Part shown: in pieces, positions 41,622-52,641 of the stretch
Numbering within the stretch: position 1 is the stretch's first letter
Layout: every line of letters begins with the position of its first letter
Origin: Streptomyces chromofuscus
Lineage (GTDB): Bacteria > Actinomycetota > Actinomycetes > Streptomycetales > Streptomycetaceae
DNA: 64,000 nucleotides
NCBI RefSeq assembly: GCF_015160875.1
Contig: NZ_CP063374.1
Coordinates: forward strand, 1,488,001-1,552,000
Direction of reading: 5' to 3'
Made by a program: the position numbers and the translations under genes
Notes under the pieces: model-generated
The model's database searches: none
What the model was told of the DNA's origin: nothing
The model's input: the letters and a program-made list of their open reading frames with translations, nothing else

Positions 41622-42593
41622 TCAGTGCCAGGGCAGCTGCCCGCGCCGCTCCCAGTACGCCCTCGGCTCCTCGACGAGCCCGGCGAGCCGCGCCAGCTGG
41701 TCGTCGTCCAGGTCCACGACGGCGGCGTGCAGGTTGGAGGCGAGCTGGACGGTGGTCGCGGCGCCGGACAGGACCACGCCCGCCCACGGCTCGCGCAGGA
41801 CCAGGGCGAGGGCCACGGCGTCGCAGCCCAGCGACGTCTCCGCGGCCACGGCCCTCAGCGCGTCCGGGGCGTACGGCTCGGCGAGCCGCCCGTTGGCCAT
41901 CGCCTCCTTGACGATGACCGTGAGCCCGGCGTCGTGGGCCTCGGCGAGGGCGGGCGCGGCCGAGGTCTCCAGGGCGTTGTAGGTGGACTGGACGGTACGG
42001 AAGAGGGGCCGGCCCTCCACCGTCACCTCCAGGGCCGCCCTGATCGCGTCGGCCTGGGCGGGGCCGCTCGTGGAGAAGCCGATCGTCAGGCCCTGGGCGG
42101 CGGCCTCGGCGAGCGCGGCGTGCAGCTTCTTGTCGCCGAGGGCAGGGCTGTCGGGGGTGATTGAGTGGATCTGGTACAGGTCGAGCCGGTCGCCGAGCAG
42201 CCCGGCGCTCTCGGCGCGCTGCCGTTCGAAGGTGGCGAGGCCGTGGTCCTTGACCTCGTGCCGCTCGGCGTCGGTGGACCAGCCGGCGGTGTAGGTGTAG
42301 CCCCACTTGCTGCCGACGACGATGTCGTCGATCTCGGGATGCGCGTTCAGCCAGTCGGCGAGGAACTCCTCGGAGCGGCCGTAGGAGCGGGCGACGTCGA
42401 CGTAGCGCACGCCCTGGGCGTAGGCGGCGTCGAGGAGCGCGTGGCTGCGGGTGCGCAGGGCCTCGACGCTGCGGTCCTCACCGAGGTCGTGCTCCCGGCC
42501 GAGGTTGATGTAGCCGGGGCGGCCGACGGCGGCGAGGCCGAGTCCGATGTGGCAGGTCGGGGTCGTCGCTGTCGCGAGTCGGGCGAAGGGCAT
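41622..42593 (-). CDS. aldo/keto reductase
   Basis: A 323-aa TIM-barrel oxidoreductase. The catalytic residues fit the family: YVDVARSYGRSEEFLADWL (Asp and Tyr), VVGSKWGYTYTAGW (Lys), DLYQIHSITPDSP (His) and SGPAQADAIRAAL near the NADPH site. The C-terminal GAATTVQLASNLHAAVVDLD segment is the cofactor-binding end. Substrate unknown; likely NADPH-dependent carbonyl reduction. It lies about 80 bp from the TetR gene but upstream of its operator, so probably independent. Confidence 0.9.
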   Translation of the reverse strand: MPFARLATATTPTCHIGLGLAAVGRPGYINLGREHDLGEDRSVEALRTRSHALLDAAYAQGVRYVDVARSYGRSEEFLADWLNAHPEIDDIVVGSKWGYTYTAGWSTDAERHEVKDHGLATFERQRAESAGLLGDRLDLYQIHSITPDSPALGDKKLHAALAEAAAQGLTIGFSTSGPAQADAIRAALEVTVEGRPLFRTVQSTYNALETSAAPALAEAHDAGLTVIVKEAMANGRLAEPYAPDALRAVAAETSLGCDAVALALVLREPWAGVVLSGAATTVQLASNLHAAVVDLDDDQLARLAGLVEEPRAYWERRGQLPWH

Positions 42594-42691
42594 CGCGGGC
42601 TCCGTTTCGGTCGGCTGCGGTGCGGCTGTCGACCAACGTAACCCGGGATGACCTTCGCCTCAGGACTCGGTTCGTTGGGTGGTGTGGCGAG

Positions 42692-42734
42692 TGCGGGTGC
42701 GTCGTGGCTTGTCGCGCGGTTCCCCGCGCCCCTG
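42692..42734. repeat. 43-nt dispersed Streptomyces repeat, copy 2
   Basis: TGCGGGTGCGTCGTGGCTTG, then TCGCGCGGTTCCCCGCGCCC, then CTG. It resembles copy 1 (39378-39420) and, from memory, similar units scattered over Streptomyces genomes. It lies 14 bp past the argH stop, so it may also act in 3' end formation. Confidence 0.8.
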
Positions 42735-42747
42735 GAGGGCGTTCCCC

Positions 42748-45471
<2,724 letters not shown>

Positions 45472-45500
45472 GGGTTTCTCCTCACACTGCATTCGCTGAC

Positions 45501-45535
45501 ATGCATGAGTATGCAGGAGTCTGCATGATTCGTCA
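45501..45535 (-). promoter_or_regulatory. tandem ARG boxes (ArgR operator) of argG
   Basis: TGCATGAGTATGCA at 45502-45515 is an inverted repeat (TGCAT, 4 bp, ATGCA). The second box, TGCATGATTCGTCA at 45522-45535, is imperfect. Two adjacent boxes about 20 bp apart, centre to centre, fit a hexameric ArgR site. The ArgR gene lies at 52571-53116. Confidence 0.75.
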
Positions 45536-45649
45536 ATCTCGGGCCGATGGGCCGGGAATCCGGCGCCTGCTGAACATGCGAGATCGCTTTCCCGTACTCC
45601 CCACCGAACGCCGGCGACCCCAAGTCACCCCACCCCGTGAGGCTTTCGC

Positions 45650-46477
45650 ATGTCCAGGGCTCTCCCGAAGACCCACAGGCGCCGCACAGGCATGATCGGC
45701 GGCGTGTCCGCGGTGGTGATGTCCGCGGCCTTGATCGCCGACGCCACCCTGGCCGGGGAGGCGCCCGGGAACGACGCGGCGCGGGCGTCGGCGCAGGCCA
45801 CGGCCGGCACCGTCACCTGCCCGGCGGTGCCGCCGAACCTCCCGCCCGTCCCCGCGCGGGCCGAGGCCAACCGCGATCTCGCGCTGCTCGACACCCAGAT
45901 CGCCGAGGCCGCAGGACGCCTGCGGGAGACCGTCGGCCACGGCGGTGCGGACTGCGTGCGGTCCGCCGTCCTCGGGCCGCTCCAGGACAAGCGGGTCGCC
46001 GGCGTCGACCGCATCGCCACGGCGATCGGCCGCCTCGCCGCCCGGCCGCAGGGCCTGGCCGCGCTCGCGCCCTGCACGGTCGGCGCTGAGGGCGCGGGCG
46101 GCGGCCCAGCCGGCGCCACCGCGTCCGCGAGCCAGACGTCCGGCGGCAGCACCGGCGGTGCGGGGCCGGGCATGGGCGCGGGTGCGGGTGCGATCTCCTG
46201 CCCCGACGTGCCGTCCCGCCTCCCGGCAGTCCCCGTCTCCGCGCGGGCCGAGGCCGATCGCGATCTCGCGCTGCTCGACACCCAGGTCGTCGAGGCCGAG
46301 GAACGCCTGCGGGAGAGCGTCGGCGAGGGCGGACCGGACTTCGTGCGGAACGCCCTCCTCGGGCCGCTCCAGGACAAGCGGGCGGCGGCGATCGAGCGGA
46401 TCGTCCTCGCCATCGGCCGTACGGCCGCCGAGCCCCAGGGACTCGGCTCCCTGGCCGCCTGCACGCTCACCCGGTGA
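45650..46477 (+). CDS. secreted protein with two internal repeats
   Basis: A 275-aa protein with an N-terminal signal (TGMIGGVSAVVMSAALIA, cleavage probably after TLAGEA). The mature part holds two copies of an 80-90-residue unit joined by a Gly/Ala/Ser linker (residues about 150-180). Each unit has a first Cys, the motif ARAEA-RDLALLDTQ, LRE-VG, LGPLQDKR and a closing Cys (CT). So each unit may be cross-linked by one disulfide. Unit ends and helices suggest a small helical domain. Family unknown to me. Start ATG 45650. Not near any obvious partner. Confidence 0.8.
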   Translation: MSRALPKTHRRRTGMIGGVSAVVMSAALIADATLAGEAPGNDAARASAQATAGTVTCPAVPPNLPPVPARAEANRDLALLDTQIAEAAGRLRETVGHGGADCVRSAVLGPLQDKRVAGVDRIATAIGRLAARPQGLAALAPCTVGAEGAGGGPAGATASASQTSGGSTGGAGPGMGAGAGAISCPDVPSRLPAVPVSARAEADRDLALLDTQVVEAEERLRESVGEGGPDFVRNALLGPLQDKRAAAIERIVLAIGRTAAEPQGLGSLAACTLTR

Positions 46478-46589
46478 CGTGACAGGCGCTGTGGCCGCCC
46501 CGTTGCAGCGCCGGCCGGGGCGGCCACGGCGAGAGAAACCGGCCCAAACCCTTAGGCAGACGAACTAACTTCACGGATAATCACCTGCC

Positions 46590-47192
46590 ATGGGAAAGAC
46601 CTATGAGCGCATAGACGGCAGACTCCGTTCGTTCATCGAGGAGCAGCCCCTCTTCTTCACCGCGACCGCCCCGCTGTCCGGCGACGGCACGGTCAACCTC
46701 TCCCCCAAGGGCCTCAAGGGCTCGTTCGTGGTGCTCGACGAACTCACCGTCGCCTATCTCGACTTCGCCGGCTCCAACGCCGAGACGGTCGCGCATCTGC
46801 GGGAGAACGGACGCATCACCCTCATGTGGTGCGCCTTCCAGGGCCCGCCGAACATCGTCCGGGTGCACGGACGCGGGGAGCCGGTGTTCCGTGACGATCC
46901 GCGCTTCGGGGAGCTGCTCACGCACTTCCCCGACATCGACCCGGGCGAGCACGGGCTGCGCGCCATCGTCGTCGTGACGGCCGAACTCGTTCGCGACAGC
47001 TGCGGGTTCGCGGTGCCGCTGATGACGTACGACGGTGATCGCGAGCTGCATGCCCGGCGCTTCGCGCGCGAGGACAGCGCGTCGCTGAGCACGTACTTCG
47101 CGGGCAAGGACCACATCGCCACGAGCCTGGACGGGCTGCCCGGAGTGCCGCTGCCGCTGCCGCCCGTCACCCATGACGGACGCCCGGTCTGA
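46590..47192 (+). CDS. pyridoxamine 5'-phosphate oxidase-fold protein
   Basis: A 200-aa split-barrel flavoprotein. MGKTYERIDGRLRSFIEEQ, then FFTATAPLSGDGTVNLSPKG and YLDFAGSNAETVAHLREN, match the PNPOx-like family that binds FMN or F420. It lacks the PdxH C-terminal dimerisation segment, so it is not expected to make pyridoxal phosphate. Role unknown, likely a redox enzyme. RBS is weak. Monocistronic between the secreted protein and the L,D-transpeptidase. Confidence 0.85.
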   Translation: MGKTYERIDGRLRSFIEEQPLFFTATAPLSGDGTVNLSPKGLKGSFVVLDELTVAYLDFAGSNAETVAHLRENGRITLMWCAFQGPPNIVRVHGRGEPVFRDDPRFGELLTHFPDIDPGEHGLRAIVVVTAELVRDSCGFAVPLMTYDGDRELHARRFAREDSASLSTYFAGKDHIATSLDGLPGVPLPLPPVTHDGRPV

Positions 47193-47321
47193 CCCGTCCG
47201 GTGGTCCGGTGGCACACCGTCAGCTCCCCTGCCGCCGAACGCGCCGCAGGTGTGACCCCTCCCGGGCCCGAACGGACCATCCGCACTGCCGTCGCGGGAA
47301 GCCGCCGTTAGCGTCGTGATC

Positions 47322-48023
47322 ATGCGCCTCGCCGTCACCGCCGCCGTGTCCGTCCTCGTCTGCGCCACCCTCCTCGGCGCCGCCCCCGCCGAGGGGGATG
47401 CGCTGCCCGACCGCATGGCCGACACCGGCCCCGGCAGTCAGCTGATCACCGCCGTGGCGCCCTCGGCGTCCTCGACGACGGGAACGGTGACGTGGTGGGA
47501 CCGGCGGGACGGACGCTGGGTCGAGGCCGGTTCGGCGCCGGCCCGGTTCGGGGCGAACGGGCTCGTCGAGGGCGCTGCCCGTACGCAGGGCACTGACACC
47601 ACGCCGACGGGGCTGTTCACGCTGCCGTACGCCTTCGGCATCGAGGCGGCGCCGGCCGGGACGACGTACAAGTACCGGCCCGTGCACGAGAGTTCCTGGT
47701 GGTGCCAGGACAACGACTCGCGCGCCTACAACCGCTGGACCGAGCCCCGACCCGCCGACTGCCGGGCACAGGAGGCCGAACACCTGATGTCCTACGGGCC
47801 GCTCTACGCCCATGCGCTGGTCATCGGCTTCAACTACCACACGCCGGTACGCGGGCGCGGAGCCGGCATCTTCCTGCATGTCAGGGGCGAAGGCCCGACG
47901 GCGGGTTGCGTGTCGGTGCCAAAGGACGCGATGCGCCGGATCCTGCTGTGGGCGAAGGCCCGGGGCAGGCCGCACATCGCGGTGGGAACGGAGAGCGGAC
48001 CCACCGCGATCACCCGGTACTGA
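47322..48023 (+). CDS. L,D-transpeptidase (YkuD) family protein, secreted
   Basis: A 233-aa protein. An N-terminal signal (MRLAVTAAVSVLVCATLLGA) is cleaved near AEG. The catalytic site is in the C-terminal half: FLHVRGEGPTAGCVSVPKDA, with the HxxxxxxxxGC layout of YkuD enzymes (catalytic Cys near residue 193 and upstream His). It should form or trim 3-3 peptidoglycan cross-links, or attach proteins, outside the membrane. ATG 47322 gives the best signal; GTG 47316 is an alternative. Confidence 0.88.
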   Translation: MRLAVTAAVSVLVCATLLGAAPAEGDALPDRMADTGPGSQLITAVAPSASSTTGTVTWWDRRDGRWVEAGSAPARFGANGLVEGAARTQGTDTTPTGLFTLPYAFGIEAAPAGTTYKYRPVHESSWWCQDNDSRAYNRWTEPRPADCRAQEAEHLMSYGPLYAHALVIGFNYHTPVRGRGAGIFLHVRGEGPTAGCVSVPKDAMRRILLWAKARGRPHIAVGTESGPTAITRY

Positions 48024-48102
48024 CTGAACACACCGCCGCCACCGCACGTATCTCTGGGCCAAGGGACCACGACGAACCGTTGCCCCCGTCCCCGGAGGAA
48101 CC

Positions 48103-49485
48103 GTGACCACCACGCTCGCAGGCGGCCGTGCCGCCCGGCGGCAGACCATGCGCCGTATCCGCCCGCGCCGCTCCCCCGCCGTCCCGCTGCTGCTCGCCGT
48201 GTGGGCCGGAGCGGCCGCGGTGCTGGGGCTGTGGTGGCAGAACACCCCCTCCGTCGCCGACACCACCGGACGCATCCTCAACGCGGGCCGGATCACCGGG
48301 CTGCTCGCCGGGTACCTGATGGCGCTGGTGGTGCTCCAGATGGCCCGGGTGCCCGCGCTGGAGCGGCGGGTGGGCTCCGACCGGGTGGCGCGCTGGCACG
48401 CGATGACCGGCCGCTACACCCTCTGTCTGGTCCTCGCGCACGTCTTCCTCACCATGTGGGGCTACGCGTTGCAGGCCGGCAAGACCCTCGGCGACGTCGT
48501 GCAGCAGACCGTCGACTCCGTCAACCAGCTGCCCGACATGGGCAAGGCCGCGATCGGCACCGGCCTGCTGGTGCTCATCGGCCTCGTCTCGATCGGCCCG
48601 GTCCGCCGCAGGATGCCGTACGACACCTGGTACCACGTCCATCTGATGACGTACACCGCGGTGTACCTGACGTTCTGGCACCAGATCAGCAGTGGCAACG
48701 ACTTCGCCGTCGAGCCCGCCGCCAAGACGTTCTGGTACGGGCTGTACGGGACCGTCACCGCGCTGGTGGTGTGGTTCCGGATCATCACGCCGGTCAGGCT
48801 GAACCTGAGGCACCGGATGCGGGTCGAGGCGGTCGTCGAGGAGACGCCCGGGATCGTGTCGGTGCTGATCGGCGGGCGGAAGCTGCACCGGATGGGCGCG
48901 GAGGCGGGGCAGTTCTTCCGGTGGCGGTTCCTGGCGCCGGGGATGCGGTTCAGCTCCCACCCGTACTCGCTGTCGGCGGCACCCCGCCCCGGCATGCTGC
49001 GGATCACCGTGAAGGCGATCGGCGACCACAGTGCCCGGCTGCGCGAGCTGGAACCCGGCACCCGGGTGTGGGCCGAGGGGCCGTACGGCGCGCTGACCGC
49101 CCAGCGGCGCAGCCGCGGCAAGGTGCTGCTGGTGGCGGGCGGCGTCGGGATCACGCCGATGCGGGCCCTGTTCGAGACGCTTCCCGGCGCGGCCGGTGAC
49201 ATCACCCTCCTCTACCGGGCCAACAGCACCCAGGATCTGGCCCTGTGGGGCGAGCTGGCGAAGATCGCCGACGAGCGGGGCGCCCGGCTGATGTACGCGG
49301 TCAACAGCCCGGACGGGGAGCGCCCGGACATCTCCGCCGAGTCGCTGGAGCGGAAGATCCCGGACATCGACCGCCACGACGTGTTCCTGTGCGGGCCGCC
49401 CGGCTTCGCCCAGTCCGTCTACGAGGCACTGCGCGGCGCGGGGGTCCCCGCCCGCCGTATCCATCACGAGTCGTTCGAGATGTGA
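48103..49485 (+). CDS. ferric-reductase-like membrane flavoprotein
   Basis: A 460-aa integral membrane oxidoreductase. The N-terminal half holds about six helices with candidate haem ligands (RWHAMTGRYTLCLVLAHVFL and YHVHLMTYTAVYLTFWHQ). From about 240 there is a ferredoxin-reductase FAD/NAD module: HPYSLSAAPRPGMLRITVKA (FAD), VLLVAGGVGITPMRALFET (NAD) and VFLCGPPGFAQSVYEALR. It should carry electrons from NAD(P)H via FAD and haem across the membrane. GTG start 48103. First gene of the flavin module: FMN-bind (28 bp downstream) and ApbE (overlapping) follow. Confidence 0.9.
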   Translation: MTTTLAGGRAARRQTMRRIRPRRSPAVPLLLAVWAGAAAVLGLWWQNTPSVADTTGRILNAGRITGLLAGYLMALVVLQMARVPALERRVGSDRVARWHAMTGRYTLCLVLAHVFLTMWGYALQAGKTLGDVVQQTVDSVNQLPDMGKAAIGTGLLVLIGLVSIGPVRRRMPYDTWYHVHLMTYTAVYLTFWHQISSGNDFAVEPAAKTFWYGLYGTVTALVVWFRIITPVRLNLRHRMRVEAVVEETPGIVSVLIGGRKLHRMGAEAGQFFRWRFLAPGMRFSSHPYSLSAAPRPGMLRITVKAIGDHSARLRELEPGTRVWAEGPYGALTAQRRSRGKVLLVAGGVGITPMRALFETLPGAAGDITLLYRANSTQDLALWGELAKIADERGARLMYAVNSPDGERPDISAESLERKIPDIDRHDVFLCGPPGFAQSVYEALRGAGVPARRIHHESFEM

Positions 49486-49513
49486 GCGACGGGTCACCAG
49501 GAGACCGGCAACC

Positions 49514-50275
49514 ATGAAGAAGAGCCACCCCGTGCGGCGTGCGGTGCTCGCCACCGCCGCCACCGTGTCCGGCATCGTGCTGCTGCTGTCGCTGAAGCCG
49601 GCGACCGACCCCGGATCCGCCGCGGCGGCGGGCGGCGCGGCACCCCCCGCGGGGGCGGCGGCGCCGCAGGGCGGAGCGCAGGCCGCGGGCACCGCGACGG
49701 TCACCGGCGCCGTCGCCAGGACGCAGTACGGTCCCGTGCAGGTCCGGCTGACCGTGAGCGACGGGAGGATCACCCGGGCGGAGGCGGTGCAGGCGCCCAG
49801 CGGGGGCCGGAGCAGCCAGGTCACCGCCGACGCCGTGCCCCGGCTCAACCAGGCGGCCCTCGCGGCGCAGAGCGCTCGGATCGACGCGGTGTCGGGGGCG
49901 ACGTACACGAGCGCCGGCTACCAGGAGTCCCTCCAGTCGGCCCTGGACCGGATGCCGGCGGGCGGCGGCTCCGCCGACGCGGGCGCGGGCGGCGCCCAGG
50001 CGGCGCGCACGGTCACCGGTGCCGTGACCCAGACGCAGTACGGGCCCGTGCAGGTCCGCATCACCGTCAGCGGCGGCAGGATCACCCGGGCGGAGGCGGT
50101 GCAGGCGCCCAGCGGGGGCCAAAGCAGCCAGATCACCGCCGACGCCGTGCCCCGGCTCAACCAGGCGGCCGTCGCCGCGGGCAGCGCCGACATCGACGCC
50201 GTGTCCGGGGCCACGTACACCAGCAGCGGGTACCGGCAGTCGCTCCAGTCGGCCCTGGACCAGGCCGGTGGCTGA
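49514..50275 (+). CDS. secreted protein with two FMN-binding (flavinylated) domains
   Basis: A 253-aa protein with a signal peptide or anchor (RRAVLATAATVSGIVLLLSL). An Ala/Gly/Pro linker leads into two near-identical FMN_bind domains (about 60-145 and 165-250), each starting TGAV-TQYGPVQVR and ending in DAVSGATYTS, the attachment motif ApbE uses to bind FMN to Thr. So the mature protein probably carries two covalent FMNs outside the membrane, taking electrons from the preceding flavoprotein. The acceptor is unknown. The stop overlaps the apbE start by 8 bp. Confidence 0.9.
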   Translation: MKKSHPVRRAVLATAATVSGIVLLLSLKPATDPGSAAAAGGAAPPAGAAAPQGGAQAAGTATVTGAVARTQYGPVQVRLTVSDGRITRAEAVQAPSGGRSSQVTADAVPRLNQAALAAQSARIDAVSGATYTSAGYQESLQSALDRMPAGGGSADAGAGGAQAARTVTGAVTQTQYGPVQVRITVSGGRITRAEAVQAPSGGQSSQITADAVPRLNQAAVAAGSADIDAVSGATYTSSGYRQSLQSALDQAGG

Positions 50276-51068
50276 GCCGGTGACGGAGCCCGCGCAGGCT
50301 CCCGCCGCGGTACGCCGGGCGGAGGAGGTGATGGGGACCGTCTTCTCCTTCGACGTCCGCGGCGGGGATCCCACTGCCGTGCGAGCGGCACTCGACGAGG
50401 CCGTCGCCGGACTGCACCGGGTCGACCTGGTGTTCAGCACCTACCGGCAGGACAGCCAGATCTCCCGGCTGGGGCGTGGCGAGGTGGGCGTCGAGGAGTG
50501 CGACCCCGAGGTCGCCGAGGTGCTGGAGCTGGCCGCCGAGGCGGAACGGGTCAGCGAGGGGTGGTTCAGCACGACGTACGAGGGCCGGCTCGACCCGACC
50601 GGGATCGTCAAGGGCTGGGCCGTCGAACGGGCGGCGCGGCTGCTGGCGGCGGCCGGGGCGAGCGGGGTCAGCGTCAACGGCGGCGGGGACGTCCAGCTGC
50701 TCGGCGCGCCCGGGGCGGGGCGGCCCTGGCGGGTCGGCGTGTCGGACCCCCTGCGGCCGGGCGGGCTGGCGGCGGTCGTCTCCGCGGGCGGCGTCGGCGA
50801 GCTGGCCGTCGCCACCTCCGGCACGGCCGAGCGCGGCGCCCACATCGTCGATCCGCGCACCGGGAAGTCGGCGGTGACGGACCTGCTCGCGGTGACCGTC
50901 GTCGCTCCTCGCCTGACGTGGGCGGACTGCTGGGCGACAGCGGCCTTCGCGAGGGGCTCACGCGACGGACTGGCCTGGCTGGAGTCATTGCCGGACGTGG
51001 AGGCCCTGCTGATCACGGCAGGCGACGAGGTGTGGTGCACGGGCGGGCTGGCCGGGTGGCTGGGGTGA
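50268..51068 (+). CDS. apbE: FAD:protein FMN transferase (ApbE)
   Basis: A 266-aa ApbE-family flavinyltransferase. DPTGIVKGWAVERAARLL near 118, VNGGGDVQLLG near 145 and SGTAERGAHIVDPRTGKSAV near 195 are the conserved blocks; LTWADCWATAAFA near 230 matches the metal-site region. It should attach FMN to the two domains encoded just upstream. No clear signal peptide is visible, which is odd, as the targets appear to be exported. GTG start 50268, overlapping the previous stop. Confidence 0.93.
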   Translation: MAEPVTEPAQAPAAVRRAEEVMGTVFSFDVRGGDPTAVRAALDEAVAGLHRVDLVFSTYRQDSQISRLGRGEVGVEECDPEVAEVLELAAEAERVSEGWFSTTYEGRLDPTGIVKGWAVERAARLLAAAGASGVSVNGGGDVQLLGAPGAGRPWRVGVSDPLRPGGLAAVVSAGGVGELAVATSGTAERGAHIVDPRTGKSAVTDLLAVTVVAPRLTWADCWATAAFARGSRDGLAWLESLPDVEALLITAGDEVWCTGGLAGWLG

Positions 51069-51243
51069 GGACGAGGAACAGGGCGCAGTGCGCAGCGGCG
51101 GGGCATGCGGACTGTCGCTGACCAGGCTGTGGCGGCGCCGAGCCGATGCCCGGAGCACCGCAACCACTGGCGTCAACAGGACCGGACCGCCACCCGACAC
51201 GGCCGACGCGTGGGCGTGACCTCGGTCGGACCGTCACCGGCGC

Positions 51244-52080
51244 CTACGCCGAAGCCCGGACCAGCCAGCACGCCGCCGTGAACCCGACCTCGCTCTCCCG
51301 CACGTACGGGGCGAAGGCGGTGTGCAGCGTTTCGACGACCTGCGCGCGGGTCCGCTCGTCCACTTCGTGCAGCACCCGGCCCACAGGCCCGAGCAGGGTG
51401 AAGTAGCGCTCCAGCTGCCGCTCCGGCATGGCGCACGCGACGTCGAGCGGCTCGACGGCGACGTCCGTCCAGCCGCTCGCGTCGAGGATGCCGCGCACCC
51501 GGTCCTCCCGCGCGAAGGCGAACTGGCCGGGCGCGTCGGGGTCCCGGGACGGCAGGTCCGGCAGCAGCGGCGCCGCGGCCCGCTCGGCCGTCGTCATGAA
51601 GGGGTTTTCCTCGGGGCCGCGCCAGACGATCAGCCGGAGTCCCGCGCCGGGGCGTGCGGCGCGCCGCAGGTTGGTGAACGCGCCGGTGAAGTCCTCGAAG
51701 AACATCACGCCGAACCGCGAGACGACCAGGTCGAAGCCGCCCGGGGCGAAGGCGTGGGTCGCGGCGTCGGCCTGGACGAAGCGGGCCGGCACGCCCTCCC
51801 GCTCGGCGCGCGCCCGGGCGGCCTCGATCATCGGCTCGGCGATGTCGACGCCGACGCAGTCACCCTCCGCGCCCGCTCGCCGAGCGGCGGCGACGGTCGT
51901 GGCACCGGTGCCGCAGCCGACGTCGAGGACGCGCGCACCGAGCCCGACCGGCTCGGCGAGCAGCGGCTCGAACGGCCGGAACAGCTCGTCGAGCACATCC
52001 TGCGCCGCGACCCAGTTGCGTCCCGCGACCCCGCTCCACAGCGCCTTGAGTGCCTGCGCGTCCCGGCGTTCGGCAGTCAT
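51244..52080 (-). CDS. SAM-dependent methyltransferase
   Basis: A 278-aa class I methyltransferase. Motif I is VLDVGCGTGATTVAAARRAG near 50; post I VGVDIAEPMIEAARARA; motif II FDLVVSRFGVMFFEDFTGAF; motif III PGAGLRLIVWRGPEENPF. It resembles UbiE/COQ5-like methyltransferases. Divergent from a MerR regulator, with a MerR-type operator between them, so it is likely activated by that protein. Substrate unknown; there is no biosynthetic cluster next to it. Confidence 0.85.
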   Translation of the reverse strand: MTAERRDAQALKALWSGVAGRNWVAAQDVLDELFRPFEPLLAEPVGLGARVLDVGCGTGATTVAAARRAGAEGDCVGVDIAEPMIEAARARAEREGVPARFVQADAATHAFAPGGFDLVVSRFGVMFFEDFTGAFTNLRRAARPGAGLRLIVWRGPEENPFMTTAERAAAPLLPDLPSRDPDAPGQFAFAREDRVRGILDASGWTDVAVEPLDVACAMPERQLERYFTLLGPVGRVLHEVDERTRAQVVETLHTAFAPYVRESEVGFTAACWLVRASA

Positions 52081-52131
52081 GTCCGTCTCCCTTCGCTTGC
52101 CCTGGAAAGGCCGTAGCCGTACGGTGCCAGT

Positions 52132-52151
52132 TCAAGTCGACTTGAGGTCAA
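52132..52151 (-). promoter_or_regulatory. MerR-type operator in a 19-bp-spaced promoter
   Basis: TCAAGTCGACTTGA at 52132-52145 is a perfect palindrome. Read on the minus strand, TTGACC (52151-52146) is a -35 directly before it, and a CACCGT -10-like box follows 19 bp later, which is the long spacer usual for MerR-regulated promoters. It sits between the methyltransferase and MerR genes and would control the former. Confidence 0.6.
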
Positions 52152-52155
52152 GAGC

Positions 52156-52641
52156 ATGGACGATCCGGACATCGCGGAAGTGGCGCGGCGCTCCGGCCTG
52201 CCTGCCTCCACCTTGCGCTTCTACGAGGAGAAGGGCCTGATCGCCTCGACCGGCAGACGGGCGGGCCGGCGTGTCTTCGACCCCGGTGTGACGCAGCGGC
52301 TGGCGCTGATCGCGATGGGCCGCGCTGCGGGTTTCTCGCTCGACGAGATCGCGCTGATGTTCGCGCCGGACGGCCGGCCCCGGATCGACCGGGGGATGCT
52401 GGCGGCGAAGGCGGACGAGCTGGACCGGACGATCCGCCGGCTGACCGCCCTGCGCGACGGGCTGCGGCACGCCGCGGACTGCCCCGCGCCGAGCCACATG
52501 GAGTGCCCGACCTTCCGCCGCCTGTTGCGGGCTGCGGAGTCGGGCGCGACGAGCGCGGCGCCGGGTGGGCTCAGTGGCCGTTCTGCGCCAGCCGCAGCAG
52601 GTGGTCGGCGAGCGCCTGGCCCCCGTCCGGATGACGGCTGA
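52156..52641 (+). CDS. MerR-family regulator
   Basis: A 161-aa MerR protein. The winged HTH starts at once ([25 protein letters not shown]) and is followed by the [20 protein letters not shown] segment and a dimerisation coil (about 80-115). The [12 protein letters not shown] motif near 120 could bind a metal or a Fe-S cluster, resembling SoxR-like or metal-responsive members. The stop lies 71 bp inside the convergent argR gene, so the last 23 codons are antisense to argR. Start ATG 52156. Confidence 0.88.
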   Translation: MDDPDIAEVARRSGLPASTLRFYEEKGLIASTGRRAGRRVFDPGVTQRLALIAMGRAAGFSLDEIALMFAPDGRPRIDRGMLAAKADELDRTIRRLTALRDGLRHAADCPAPSHMECPTFRRLLRAAESGATSAAPGGLSGRSAPAAAGGRRAPGPRPDDG

